From Planctomycetota bacterium (lineage in GTDB: Bacteria; Planctomycetota; PLA2; JAEUHO01), in NCBI GenBank assembly GCA_020631815.1, contig JACKGW010000007.1, positions 124,001 through 188,000 on the forward strand: DNA of 64,000 nt, written 5' to 3'. A program made the translations under genes and the position numbers. This document shows, piece after piece, positions 17,882 through 28,300 of this stretch. The notes beneath the pieces are model-generated. The model was not told the DNA's origin and ran no database searches. It worked only from the letters and a program-made list of their open reading frames with translations. Every line of letters begins with the position of its first letter. Position 1 is the stretch's first letter.

Positions 17882-18417
17882 CAGGCACCTCCCGCCGGCG
17901 CGTCCGCTTCCTTCATGTTGGGCGGACGCTTCACGCTGAACTGCAGCCGGTAGATCTTGATGGAGGGGTCGGCCGCCACCTGCATGATCCACTGGACGTA
18001 CTTCCAGTGGGCGGCGCGGTCGGCGTGGATGAGCACCGGCACCTTGCAGGCGCCATCGGGTTCGTAGACTTCTTCGCCCGCTGCGCGTCGCTCTTCGACG
18101 AAGTTCTTGAGCAAGCGCTTGAGGTCCTGGACGGCGCGATCCTGCTCGACCGGGTTCTCCTTGGAGAGGTCGTAGCGCTGCTTGCGGATCTCGACGACAC
18201 CACCAGCCTCGAGGTTGATGATGAAGCGCTTGTGATCGGGGTCGCGGTCCTTGTTCTCCTCACCTTGCGTCGCGAAGGGCAGCGACACGGGGAGGAACTC
18301 CTTGGTCGTCAAGTCGATCGTCAACATGAAGAACACGACCAACAGGAAGGTCATGTCGATCATGGGCGTCATGTTCATCTTGACTTCTTCAGTCTCGGGA
18401 AGATTTCGTCGGCTCAT
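17881..18417 (-). CDS. ExbD/TolR-family biopolymer transport protein (first ExbD)
   Basis: A 178-residue ExbD protein with the membrane helix motif MTPMIDMTFLLVVFFML. It has a different periplasmic domain from the other two, with VPVLIHADRAAHWKYVQWIM near the C-terminus, a typical ExbD fold segment. The start is 161 bases after the ExbB stop, and a hairpin at 18522-18543 lies in that gap. The stop overlaps the second ExbD start. Together with ExbB these two ExbD proteins probably form a proton-driven motor complex, perhaps with two ExbD types per ExbB ring. Confidence 0.92.
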   Translation of the reverse strand: MSRRNLPETEEVKMNMTPMIDMTFLLVVFFMLTIDLTTKEFLPVSLPFATQGEENKDRDPDHKRFIINLEAGGVVEIRKQRYDLSKENPVEQDRAVQDLKRLLKNFVEERRAAGEEVYEPDGACKVPVLIHADRAAHWKYVQWIMQVAADPSIKIYRLQFSVKRPPNMKEADAPAGGA

Positions 18418-18521
18418 GGGCTGATCCCGGGGTCGGACGTCAGAGGTCGTGGGGGAGAAGGTCAGGGACGCCGGGCTTCAAGCGGGTCGGCGTCCCGGTT
18501 CCCAGGGTAGGCGGCCGAGCG

Positions 18522-18543
18522 GGGGGCGGTGCGCGCCGCCCCC
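18522..18543 (-). other. Hairpin between the ExbB and first ExbD genes
   Basis: GGGGGCGG (18522-18529) pairs with CCGCCCCC (18536-18543). It lies 36 bases after the ExbB stop and has no T-run, so it may adjust the ExbB:ExbD ratio or protect the mRNA end rather than terminate fully. Confidence 0.4.
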
Positions 18544-18578
18544 GATCGGTCTCCCGACCCCAGGCATTCGTGCCAGGG

Positions 18579-19271
18579 CTACTTGCCGCGGAAGCGCTCG
18601 ATCATCTCCTCGAGCACGTCCGCGAAGTGGATCGAGATGCGCGTCGCCTTGTTCCGGAAGAACTGGTAGGCGGCGACCGCGGGGATGGCCACGAACAGAC
18701 CGAGGAAGGTCGTCACGAGGGCGGCCGAAATACCACCGGCGAGGTCGGCCGGGCCCAGGTTGGCGCCCTTTTCCACGATCACGTTGAAGGCCTCGATCAT
18801 GCCGTACACCGTGCCGAACAGACCGAGCATGGGGGCCACGTTCGACAGGAAGAGCATCCAGCCGATCTTCTGCTGGAGCTTGACGGCCTCGATGCTGGCC
18901 GTGGCCTCGACGCTCTCCTTCACCGCGAGGTAGCCCTCGTTGATGCGGGGAAGGCCAGCGGCCAAGCTTCGCGTCACGAAGTTGGGCTCGGACTCACAGA
19001 GCTCGAGAGCTTCCTGGTAGTCGTCCTCTTCGAGCAGGGCCTCGACCTCGTCGATGATCTCCGGCGGGCAGATCTTGTCGGCGCGGACGTTGACCGAGTA
19101 CTCGATGATCAGGGCGACCGTGGCGACCGAGAGCAGGATGATCACCCACCCGATCGCGCCGCCGTCCATGATCACGGACTCCATGAAGCTCTTGGCGTGC
19201 GCGTCGGGGGCGATGGCGACGGCGGCCAGCAGCAGCAAGCCGATCACGACGAAGAAGTTGGTCTTGGACAT
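18579..19271 (-). CDS. MotA/TolQ/ExbB proton channel family protein
   Basis: An inner-membrane channel subunit that conducts protons with ExbD. The ATG at 19271 begins an N-terminal signal-like segment (FFVVIGLLLLAAVAIAP then DAHA), an extra feature compared with E. coli ExbB. A helix follows (GWVIILLSVATVALIIEY), then a cytoplasmic loop of about 90 residues. The paired helices of the channel include PMLGLFGTVYGMIEAF and ALVTTFLGLFVAIPAVA, the TolQ/ExbB hallmark. It is preceded by two TPR genes and followed by ExbD genes on the same strand, a combination that suggests an energised envelope machine. Confidence 0.93.
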   Translation of the reverse strand: MSKTNFFVVIGLLLLAAVAIAPDAHAKSFMESVIMDGGAIGWVIILLSVATVALIIEYSVNVRADKICPPEIIDEVEALLEEDDYQEALELCESEPNFVTRSLAAGLPRINEGYLAVKESVEATASIEAVKLQQKIGWMLFLSNVAPMLGLFGTVYGMIEAFNVIVEKGANLGPADLAGGISAALVTTFLGLFVAIPAVAAYQFFRNKATRISIHFADVLEEMIERFRGK

Positions 19272-19502
19272 GGCGTGAGTGCACTCCGAGGCTGGGCGCG
19301 ACCTTCCACAAGGTGCCGGCGGCCGGTTGGGGAAGCGGGCAGGGTACATCCCGCCAGCCTCCGTCGCCACACCGGGCACGGGCCTTGGGTCGGTCGGTTC
19401 CGGGCGTCGCGGGGGCGATCTTCCCGGCCGGGGTTTCGGGATCCGAGGGGCTGGTCGGGGGTTCTCGCCGGGCGCCCCTCCTTTGCGCCGGGAGATCCCT
19501 GT

Positions 19503-19536
19503 CCGGAGGCCGCGGCCGCTGGCCGCTGGCCTCCGG
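19503..19536 (-). other. Strong hairpin between the TPR gene and the ExbB gene
   Basis: CCGGAGGCC-GCGGCC pairs with GGCCGC-T-GGCCTCCGG across a GCT loop, 15 base pairs with one bulge. It lies 17 bases after the stop of the TPR gene on the (-) strand. No T-run follows, so partial termination or mRNA end protection is as likely as full termination. Confidence 0.5.
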
Positions 19537-19553
19537 TGGAGGTGGGTGGGCGC

Positions 19554-20927
19554 CTACTTCTGCGCCCAGGGCGTGGACCGGTAGCGGGACTTGAGCACGC
19601 GGACGGCCTCGTCGCGCTGCGCCTTGAAGCGGTCGCGCTCGGACGTCTGGTTGCGCTTGTCCGCGGCCTCGGCGGCCTTGTCCGCCGACTTGGCCAGGTA
19701 GTAGAGCGCGCGGGCGGTCTGGTCACGATCGGCGAAGTGCTTCACCGTGACCTCCTTGAAGGCCAGGATCGCCTCCTCGTAGCGCTTCTCTTCCAGGTAC
19801 GCCAAGCCCTTGCCGTTGAGCCCGACCGCCTGGATCTCCGCCATGCGCGCACCGGCCAGCAGGGCTCGGAGCGCCTGCTCGGAGAGCTTGGAGGCGTACT
19901 TGTCCTGCAGCGTGGAAGGCTCGCCGGCTTCGATGTAGGAGCGCAGCGAGGCGAAGGCGGCGCCGCCGACCTTCTCGGCCTGCAGCAGCTTGGCCGAGGC
20001 CACGCGCAGTCGAGCCAAGCTGTAGAGCTGGCCATACGTGCGCATCGTGCAGGGGCTCGTCTCCTTCTCGAGACGGATGAGCATCGTCGCCGCGACGCGG
20101 TCGAAGGTCGACGTGGCGTCCTTGCCCTGGCTCTCCAGGATGACGCCTTCGCCGACCATGCCCTCGTAGAGCCACTTCGGGTCGAGCGGGACCTGGCCTG
20201 CCGCGTCCTCGAGCGCCTTGAACGCGGCCTTGGCCTTGTCGACGTCACCCGTGCCCAACAACGCGTGGGCGTGGATGCGCATGGCTTCGGGGTACCAGCG
20301 GCTGTTGCCGCCCTCGAAGCGGGCAAGGAAGCCACCCGTGGAGCGCTTCTCCTTGTCCTTGCCCTCGCCGACGGGCGGCAGGGGGCGGTCCTCGAGCGCC
20401 ATCAGCACCTGGTCGTAGAGCTTGGCGTCGTTGCCGGCCTGGGCCAGCTGGAACAGCGCCATGACGTAGCCGATGTGGGCGTACTCGCTGGTCCAGACGG
20501 GACGCGACCTGCGGCCGGGCGGGTCGCTCTCCGTGAACGGCGTGTACGTCGGCGCCCCGGTGCCGGCGTCGATCTTCTGGCCACCGCCCGCGATGTTCTG
20601 GAACTGGGTCATCGCGTCGCGGAAGTTGCCGCGAGCCAGGTCGCCGAAGGCGCTGTCCACCAAGCGCGCTTCGCGCGCCGGCTCCTTGCGGACGACCTTG
20701 ACGACGTCGCGGGCGGCGACGGACTGCTCGGGCCCACGGGCACGCGTGCGGTACTTCACCTCCGCCCACGTCTCGCTCGTGATCTCTTCCACGGGCATGA
20801 CGCGGGTCGCACACGTCTCCGGGTCGATCACGTGGATCTCGTCGGCCTGCGCCGGCGTGCCGGCCAGCGCCAGCGAAGCGACCAGGGCCGTCAGCGACAG
20901 CACCTTGAAGAAGGGGATGCGGGACAT
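19554..20927 (-). CDS. Secreted TPR-like protein beside the ExbB/ExbD operon
   Basis: A predicted periplasmic helical-repeat protein of 457 residues. The ATG at 20927 has GGAG in front and opens a signal peptide (LSLTALVASLALAG then PAQA). An in-frame ATG at 20963 would add 12 residues. Near the N-terminus is a short beta-rich segment (DEIHVIDPETCATRVMPV). The rest is helical with TPR-like pairs, for example ALAYLEEKRYEEAILAFKEV near the C-terminus. It lies 38 bases downstream of the giant TPR gene and upstream of ExbB. A role as a periplasmic scaffold for the ExbB/ExbD complex is inferred from position only. Confidence 0.75.
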   Translation of the reverse strand: MSRIPFFKVLSLTALVASLALAGTPAQADEIHVIDPETCATRVMPVEEITSETWAEVKYRTRARGPEQSVAARDVVKVVRKEPAREARLVDSAFGDLARGNFRDAMTQFQNIAGGGQKIDAGTGAPTYTPFTESDPPGRRSRPVWTSEYAHIGYVMALFQLAQAGNDAKLYDQVLMALEDRPLPPVGEGKDKEKRSTGGFLARFEGGNSRWYPEAMRIHAHALLGTGDVDKAKAAFKALEDAAGQVPLDPKWLYEGMVGEGVILESQGKDATSTFDRVAATMLIRLEKETSPCTMRTYGQLYSLARLRVASAKLLQAEKVGGAAFASLRSYIEAGEPSTLQDKYASKLSEQALRALLAGARMAEIQAVGLNGKGLAYLEEKRYEEAILAFKEVTVKHFADRDQTARALYYLAKSADKAAEAADKRNQTSERDRFKAQRDEAVRVLKSRYRSTPWAQK

Positions 20928-20965
20928 GTGGATCTCCACCAAGCTCGTCCTGTCAGCGGCCATGG

Positions 20966-23900
20966 TCAGTTGCCAGCACCCGACGGCGCGTTCGGGTCCT
21001 CCGGCGCGTCCTGGTCCTTGACCGGCTCACCACCGGCGCCGAACACCTTGAGCTCGCCGCGCTTCAGGATGAGGTTGAGGCGCGGCAAGTCCGCCCGGGT
21101 GCGGAGGCTGTCGATGCGCTCCTGGAGCGCGTTCAGCTCGTCGAGCGTCTGCGGACGCTCGGGCGCCCCCAGCTGCGGGTACGAGCTCTGCAGGCTGGTG
21201 AGGAAGGTGCTGGCGCCGTTGATGACCGCCTTGGTGCGATCCGACCCCTGCTCCTGCGTCCAGAGGGCGTCGGCGTAGGCGATGCGTGCGCGCAGCGCGA
21301 GCACCGTCGCGAGCCACCAGTCCTCGGACTCCTCCTCGTAGATCATGCGGCTGTTGCCGCGCACGAGGCTGTCGGCCAGCTGCACGGCCTTGGGCGCGTC
21401 ATCGGCGTTGCCCGACTCGCTGAAGACCCAAGCCAACGCGAGGCGGAAGTCCTTGCTGGGGTTGGCGTAGGTTGCCCAGAAGACCTGGTTGAACCCGGCC
21501 GCCTTCTTGAGGCTGCCCGCCAGCTGCGCCAGCTGGTTGTCCTTGTAGACGTTGGCCACGTACTGCTGGAACGTCTTGATGCCCTGGTCGTGGCGGTTGC
21601 GATCGCCTTCGCGCTCGAACGCCAGGACCGGCGGGCCCGCGGGCGTACCCATGTCCCGCACGGCGGCCTTGAGCTCGGCGACCGAGGACACGACCGGCAG
21701 CAGGAACCACGGGCGCGAGCGGTCGGCCGGCGACGTCCACTGGTAGGCGACCAGCTCGTTCTTGAGCAGCGCCACCATGATGGGGTTGTTCTCCGGCAGC
21801 TGCGCCATGGAGGCCTGCAGACGCTCGCGAGCCTGCTCGACGAGCTGCGAGCGGACCTTCGCGTCCTTCGTGGCCACGGCCAGGCGGTAGTAGATGCTGC
21901 CCAGCTCGCCCATGGCCTCTTGCTTCTGCTCACCCTTGGCGTCGGCGCGCCCGAGGTAGCTCTCGTAGAGCTCGCGGGCGCGGGACCAGTTCTCCTCGAC
22001 GTCGGGACGCAGCAGGGCGGCGCGGCGGTACAGGTCCGCGAAGACGCGCACGTTGTCGGTGGGGGTGGGGCTGTTGCCCTCCTGCTGGGCGTGCCACAGC
22101 TCGTAGTAGAACTCGGCCGCGCGGCGGCGAGGCTCGTAGAGCTCTTCGCGACCCTTGTTGATGTCGGCCTGGATCTCCTCGCGCCGCGTGGTGATGCTGG
22201 TCATCTGCTTGTTGAACTCTTCGAGCTCCGGCTCGAGGCGCTTGATGGTGGACTCCAGCCCGGCAGCCTTCTCGCGATCCTCCTTGATCTCGGTCTCGCT
22301 GATCTTGAGGACGCGGAGCGGGTCGTCGCCCTTGGCCTTCACGTCGTCGTAGGCCTTGATCTTGGTCTTGAGCTTGATCAGCTCCTGCTCGGCCGCGTTG
22401 CGCGCACCAGCCTTCAGGTAGTAGGTCTTCTCCGTGGTGCCGAACTCGCCCTTCAGCTTGGCGCCTTCGGCGAGCAGCGTGCGCAGGCGGTCCTCGATGC
22501 CCTTGGCCTGGTCGTTGTAGTAGCTGGCCAGACGCTGCGTGATGATCGGCAGGCGCGAGGACTCCGGCGCAACGCGCAGCAAGCGACGGAACCAGTCGAT
22601 GGCGTTCTCGATGTCGTTCTTGCCGAGGTAGGCCTCGACCATGTAGGCCATCGTGCCGCTGTAGAAGGTGAAGTCGTTGGAGTCCTTCTTGGCCGTGCGC
22701 CACGCGCCATACGTGCCGTGGTAGCCGTCGAGCAGCTTGATGACCTCGTCCCACTTCTCCTGGTCGACGAGAGCACCCGCCGCCCAGAACACCAGCTCGC
22801 CCCGGGCGTCCTCACGACGCTTGCGGATCGAGTCGTGCTCGGTGACCTGCTGCTGGGCCTCGGCCGTGGCCCAGTAGGCCTCGGCCTCCTGGAACACGCG
22901 CAGCACGCCCGCCGGGTCCTTGAGCATGTTGGCGATGCGCGCCTGGTAGGCCCACGCGTCGTCCTGCTTCTGGTTCGTGGCGTCCTTGGCGACCTGCTTC
23001 AGGAGCTCGGCCGCGCGCTTGAGCTGGCGCTCGCGCTCGGCGCCCTTGGCCTTGGCGCCCTGCTGGAGCAGGTCCAACGCCTCGTTCCAGACGCCGACCT
23101 TCTCCTGCGGGTGGCCCGGGTAGTCGCCGGCGAACGCACTGCGCATCGCCTTGAAGCGCTCGTCGAGCGCGGTCGACTTGGTCTCGTCGGCCATGCGCTT
23201 CCAGCGGGCGATGGCCGCCAGGCGTAGGTTGCCGTACTCGATGAGGTTGGGGTCGTTCTCGCGGGTGGTGCGCGGAGCGACGCCGTCCTGCCAAAGCTCG
23301 TGGATGGGGTCCAGCGCTAGCGCGGCGCCCAGGTCGTCGCCCAGCGAGCTGTAGCAGCTGCTGAGGCGCTTCCAGAGGTCGACCAGCTTGTCGAGGTTCT
23401 CGCGCGTGCGCGGAAGCGCGGCCAGCGCCTGCTGGAACATGGCGATGGCATCCGCCCAGCGCTCGTCGGCCATGCGGGCGTTGCCGATGCGGATCATGAT
23501 GTCCGCGTCGACGTCGAGCGAGCCCGTGGCGTTCTCGACGACCTTGGCGATCTCGCGGTTGGCCAGCGCTTCGAGCGCGGGCATGCCGCCGGCCTTGGCG
23601 AACGTGGCCGCCTCGTCGAGGACGGAGATGGCCTGGTCGTAGGACTGGCGCGCAGCGTGGAGCTTGCCCAGCTCGATCCAGGCGCGAACGCCGTTCTCCT
23701 TGAGACGCGCGTCCGGGTAGCGATCGAGCATGGGCGACACGTTGGTCACGCCCACACGCAGGTAGTTGACGCCGCCCATCTCGCGGATCTCGAGGCAGGT
23801 GCGCGCGTAGTGGAAGAAGCCGCGCGTGATGACCTCGAGGTGCTCGGGCGACTCGTTGGGCGTCTGCATGCAGGTGTCGAACCAGCTGAGCGCGGAGCGG

Positions 23901-24745
23901 TAGGCGGACTCGCGCTCCCCCTCCTCGCGGGCGCACTTGCCGATCTCGGCGAAGTTGAGGCCCGATATGTCCTGCGCGTAGACCGCGATGAGCGTGCCGT
24001 CGTAGTCGAAGACGAACGTCTCGAGCTCGGTCGCCGCCAGCTCCAGGGCCTTGCGAGCCGAGGACGAGCAAGAGGGCTCCACGAGGGCCTTGTAGTGCTG
24101 GCAGAGGACCCAGTTGTAGTGGGCGATCAGCTGCAAGTCGGTCGGGTTGGCGCCGTTGTAGCCCTGGCGCAGGCTGTCGAAGTGCTTGCTGGCCGACTCG
24201 ACGAAGGAGCGGGCAGCGGACTGGACCTCGGCGGCGTTGGTGCCGCGCAGCTCCATCTCGTCGCCGTCGCCGAGCAGGCTGTCCTTGACGAACTGCGCGA
24301 AGCCCAGGCGCGTGGTGCCGATCTGGAGGCGCGCCTCGTTGGCGCGCGCGTGCTTGGGGTACTTGCTGACGAAGGCCTCGAGCGAGTTGCACGCGTCTTC
24401 GAACAGCTTGACGAGGTCCTTGAAGGGCACGCCGGGGCGGGCGAGCGCGCCGCGGGCCTCGTCGCTGGCCAGCCGGGCCAGGCCGTAGGCCGCGAGGTCC
24501 TTGCGCTCGTCACTGGCGCCGGGCTCCTCGAGCATGCCGCGGAGCACCTTGCGCGCGTACTCGAAGTAGGCCTTGTCGCCCGTGGCTTGACCGATGCCGG
24601 CCAGCGACTGGGCGAAGTCGAAGTCGTCCTCGCCGGCCTGGGCCGCCGGCGAGGCGACGGGCAGGGCGATGAAGAGCGCGACGAGGAGGAGCGACACGCG
24701 GCGTGTGAGGGGGCGCAGTCGCGGCAGGAAGTGGCTAGGACGCAT
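20966..24745 (-). CDS. Giant secreted TPR protein heading the ExbB/ExbD cluster
   Basis: A 1259-residue protein with an N-terminal signal peptide (VSLLLVALFIALPVASPA then AQAG) and an AAGGAAG ribosome-binding site before the ATG. Almost all the rest is helical repeat, with TPR-like units such as DERWADAIAMFQQALAALP. A charged coiled-coil-like stretch lies around residues 770-890, with many Lys and Glu (for example ELIKLKTKIKAYDDVKAKG). The C-terminal part has more TPR-like pairs. It is the first gene of the (-) strand cluster TPR-TPR-ExbB-ExbD-ExbD. I do not recognise a named family. A large periplasmic partner for an energised inner-membrane complex is a reasonable guess. Confidence 0.78.
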   Translation of the reverse strand: MRPSHFLPRLRPLTRRVSLLLVALFIALPVASPAAQAGEDDFDFAQSLAGIGQATGDKAYFEYARKVLRGMLEEPGASDERKDLAAYGLARLASDEARGALARPGVPFKDLVKLFEDACNSLEAFVSKYPKHARANEARLQIGTTRLGFAQFVKDSLLGDGDEMELRGTNAAEVQSAARSFVESASKHFDSLRQGYNGANPTDLQLIAHYNWVLCQHYKALVEPSCSSSARKALELAATELETFVFDYDGTLIAVYAQDISGLNFAEIGKCAREEGERESAYRSALSWFDTCMQTPNESPEHLEVITRGFFHYARTCLEIREMGGVNYLRVGVTNVSPMLDRYPDARLKENGVRAWIELGKLHAARQSYDQAISVLDEAATFAKAGGMPALEALANREIAKVVENATGSLDVDADIMIRIGNARMADERWADAIAMFQQALAALPRTRENLDKLVDLWKRLSSCYSSLGDDLGAALALDPIHELWQDGVAPRTTRENDPNLIEYGNLRLAAIARWKRMADETKSTALDERFKAMRSAFAGDYPGHPQEKVGVWNEALDLLQQGAKAKGAERERQLKRAAELLKQVAKDATNQKQDDAWAYQARIANMLKDPAGVLRVFQEAEAYWATAEAQQQVTEHDSIRKRREDARGELVFWAAGALVDQEKWDEVIKLLDGYHGTYGAWRTAKKDSNDFTFYSGTMAYMVEAYLGKNDIENAIDWFRRLLRVAPESSRLPIITQRLASYYNDQAKGIEDRLRTLLAEGAKLKGEFGTTEKTYYLKAGARNAAEQELIKLKTKIKAYDDVKAKGDDPLRVLKISETEIKEDREKAAGLESTIKRLEPELEEFNKQMTSITTRREEIQADINKGREELYEPRRRAAEFYYELWHAQQEGNSPTPTDNVRVFADLYRRAALLRPDVEENWSRARELYESYLGRADAKGEQKQEAMGELGSIYYRLAVATKDAKVRSQLVEQARERLQASMAQLPENNPIMVALLKNELVAYQWTSPADRSRPWFLLPVVSSVAELKAAVRDMGTPAGPPVLAFEREGDRNRHDQGIKTFQQYVANVYKDNQLAQLAGSLKKAAGFNQVFWATYANPSKDFRLALAWVFSESGNADDAPKAVQLADSLVRGNSRMIYEEESEDWWLATVLALRARIAYADALWTQEQGSDRTKAVINGASTFLTSLQSSYPQLGAPERPQTLDELNALQERIDSLRTRADLPRLNLILKRGELKVFGAGGEPVKDQDAPEDPNAPSGAGN

Positions 24746-25289
24746 GGGCTTCCTTTTCCGGGTCGGAAGGTGCGAGGTTCAGGAGCTACGCGCTACGCGG
24801 CGCACGGGGGCGCCTCGAGCACGGGAGTCGATGGAAACGGGCGGGCGCGGGGACGTTCGGGAACGCGGTGAGTCGTGCATGCACGCGAGCCCGGCGGGCG
24901 TCGGAGCAGCCTGTCCAGGCTGCTCGGAGGCCTTGCGACCGGACGGCAAGCGAACCTCCCGCCAGACCGGGTGCACGTGGCGGCGGAGTCTACGGATGGG
25001 CCCCGAAGGGGTCAACCGGGCGAGCCGCGCTCTTGCCCCGAAGCTCGCCTCGCGGACGTCGGGCCCGCGGTTGCGGCGAGCCCTCGCCAGGTCGAAGCGA
25101 GAACGCGGAAGCGTGCGGCGCCAAGCTCGCGGGGCGGCAACACACATGGCAGCCATCCAGTCCATCGAGGCGGCTGCGGCGCGAACATCGGGGTGAGATC
25201 GAACGCGAACGGGTACCGACAGCATACCTCCACCGGGCCCCGGGCGCACAACCCCCTTCTCGAAGCGTCCTCGCCGAGCCCACAACGAA
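24746..25289. promoter_or_regulatory. Promoter gap of the TPR-ExbB-ExbD operon
   Basis: This is a gene-free stretch between the second secretin's stop and the giant TPR gene. It should carry the (-) strand promoter of the TPR-ExbB-ExbD cluster, but I could not place its boxes. It holds a perfect 10-base dyad with a 2-base centre at 24904-24925 (GAGCAGCCTG/CAGGCTGCTC), about 160 bases upstream of the start. Confidence 0.35.
24904..24925. promoter_or_regulatory. Perfect dyad upstream of the giant TPR gene
   Basis: Arms GAGCAGCCTG and CAGGCTGCTC are separated by TC. The compact symmetry fits a dimeric repressor or activator site, or a hairpin. No matching site was found elsewhere in the window. 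Confidence 0.35.
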
Positions 25290-25358
25290 CCAGGCCCGCG
25301 GGCCACAGGGGCTCGCGGGCCTGGAAGGGTGGGGGAGAGGGGGCCTCGCGGCCCCCTC
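25290..25358 (-). terminator. Paired hairpins after the second secretin gene
   Basis: Two strong stems follow the stop on the (-) strand. The nearer, 25337-25358, has 9-base arms GAGGGGGCC/GGCCCCCTC around TCGC. The farther, 25290-25324, has 11-base arms CCAGGCCCGCG/CGCGGGCCTGG. Neither has a good T-run, although GTTCGTTG follows the second. Together they probably end secretin transcription. Confidence 0.55.
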
Positions 25359-25379
25359 ACTACCTGGAGGGCGTTGCGG

Positions 25380-28300
25380 CTAGCGGGCGTTGCAGCTGGT
25401 GCAGGTCGGCTTGGGCGCACGCGGGGCGCAACCGCAGTCCGGCGCGGGCGGCGGGACGTCGCACATGCCGTTCATGCAGGGGCCGCAGCCCGGGTCGATC
25501 TCGCGGATCGGGCGGTAGAAGCGCTCGGGCTCGGGCGGCAGGACCAGGTTGTCCTTCGGCTCGAGCTCCTCGAGCGGCACGATCCGCGCCGTCACGAGGA
25601 TGAGCAGGTTGCGACGGTTGACGAAGTTGCCACGACGCGTGAACAGGAAGCTCAACACCGGCAGCTTCGAGAAGAAGGGCACGCCGCTGTCACGCAGGTC
25701 CTTGTCGTAGTACTTCATGCCGCCGAGCAGCAGGGTCGCACCGTCCGGCATCATGACCGTGGTGCGCACGCGCTGGATGCGCATCTCGGGCACCTGCAGC
25801 GTCACCGGGGCGCTCGGGAAGGGACCCGACGCCAAGTTGGTCGTGATGGTGGGGATGGGGCGGAGCACCTCGGCCACCGTCGGGCGCAGCTCGAGCGTCA
25901 CGAAGCGACGGTCGCTGCTGACGATCGGGCGGACGTCGAGCACGACGCCTTCCTGGATCGTCTGCACCACCGGGTTCGCGATGTTCGACGCCTGGGCGAT
26001 CTCGACCTCGTAGTCAGCCACGTAGCTGATCTGGTTGAGGATCGAGAGGTTGGCGCGCTGCGCGTTGTAGACGGTGAGGCGCGGGGCCGTGATCTGCTGC
26101 ACGCGCTGGCTCTTCTCGACAGCGCGCATGATCACCTCGAGGCCGGTGACATCGAGGAACGACGTGCGGATCATCGTGTGCTGGTAGCTCAGGCCACCGC
26201 TGTTGGTCAGCACGTTGGCATCGCCGAAGGGCATCTCGGTGACGTCGAAGAGGTTTTCGACGCGAGCCGAGTACGCGCCGTTGGCGCCGTCGTTCCAGAA
26301 GATGCCGGCGTCGCGGTTGGAGCCCGCGTTGGCGCCCGGAAGGCTCGGCTCGTCAGCGCCGAAGCCCGTGCCGGTCTGGCGCAGGTCGTCCATGACGAGG
26401 CCCGGCAGGCCAGCCGGGTTGATCTCCGGCGGCAGGTCGGCAGCCTCGAGGCCGCGGATGTCGACGCCCACGTCACGCAGGAAGTTGTCTTCCGCCGTGA
26501 GGAAGCGGACCTCGAGGTTGACCAGGACGCCGGTGCTGGCGCGCAGCTGGCTCAGGAGCTCCTCGATCTCCGCCAGGATCTCCGGCGTGTTGCGGACGAT
26601 GATGATGCCGTTCTGGGCGACGGGGGCGCTCTCGCTCCACGTCTCCTCGTTGCCGATCGTGTTCTGGATCAGCTCGACGAGGCTGTCGGGCGAGTAGATC
26701 GGCTCCGGCTCCGGGAGGTCCGGGGGCTCGGGCGGCGTGAAGTTCGACGGGACGAGGTTGAGGTCCTCGGTGGAGTAGTCGCGGATCTGGACGGCCAGGT
26801 CGCGGACGTCGAAGTAGCGGAGCTTCATCGCGCCGCGCACCTCGTCCTTGGTGAGGATGGTGACGACGCCACCGCGGGGCTGCCACCCCAGCTCGTACTG
26901 CTCCGTGATGAGGTCGAGCACGGTCGCGACGCTGACGTCGCTCACGTTGAGGTTGACGGCGATCTCCTCGCCCTTCTCCTCGATGACCTTGGGCGTCACG
27001 TAGAAGTTGAGGCCCGTGATGGTGCGCAGGTAGACGACCACGGTGTCGAGGTTGGCCTCTTCCCAGGTCAGGCCCTGCACGCGCTGCTTGGTGAGCACGC
27101 TGAGGATGGCCTGCTTGTCACCACCGTCGCCGGCGTCGATGGGGTCACCGACGGCGCGCGGCTGGCGCTGGGCGATGTCCTCGAGCCAGTTCTCGGGGAA
27201 CACGACCGTGTCGACCTGGGGGAGGCTGCTCTCCTCCAAGTCCATCATGATCGACTTCCACTGGTCGGCGAACTCGCGACGGTACTCGCACTCGTTGTCG
27301 ATGTGCTCGGCGTCGTGGCTCATCTCGATGATGCGCTCGGCATCGCGGTTGTTGGGGTCGGCGCGAAGGATCTGGCGCGCGAACTCACGGGCGAGGGCGA
27401 ACTCGCCGCGACGGAAGGCGCGGTGCGCACCTTCGAACCACGCGCGGATGCGACCGAGGCGCTGCTCGCGGGCCTGGACCATCTCCGACTCGCGCTCGGC
27501 CTGCGCACGGCGCACGGCGTCCTGACGAGCGCGACGCTCGGAGACGCGGGCCTTGGCCTGCGCGGCGTCGATCAGGTCGCGGATGTTGTCGGCCGACGTG
27601 CCGAAGTCCGCGGTCTGGTCGTACCAGCTGATGATGGCCAGCGCCTTGTTGTAGTCGCGCACGGCCTCGTCGTAGCGCTCGGCGGCTTCGTTCTGCTGAC
27701 CGCGGCGCAGGTTGTTGCGCACCTCGGTGGCAGCGCGCTCGCGCTGGACCGTGGCCACGTCGCCGCGGGAGCCGGCGTACGCACCCGCGGTGCTGGCGCG
27801 ATCGAGCGACACGGACTGCCAAAGCTCGCGGGCCTCGGCGTTGGTCGGGTCGAGGTCGAGGGCCTTGGTGACCATCTCCTTCGCGCCGTCCACGTCGGCC
27901 ATGCGAAGGGCTTCACGGGCCTTCTCGATGTAGGACTGCACGAGGAACGCGCGACGCTCGGCCATGGCCGCGCCACGATCCGAGATCGAAGGGGCCTCCG
28001 ACGGAGCCGGGGCGGCGGTGTCTTCCGGGGCGGGAAGACCCTCGTAGACCGGAGTCTCGACGGGGAACGAGATCGCCGGGGCGATCGGGGCGGGCGCGCC
28101 CGACTCGCTCGACCAGACGACCTGGCCCACGCGGTGGTGCTGCCAGCCCGCGGGCAAGCCCTCGGTGGTCGTGCCCTCGTACACCGTCACCGGCTGCGAG
28201 ACGGTCGGCAGCACGCTGGAGGGCGCGGCATAGCCCGACGGAGCCGGCGCGGGGTACTCACCCACGACGACGCGCGGCGCGCGCACCTTCGGCTGCACGC

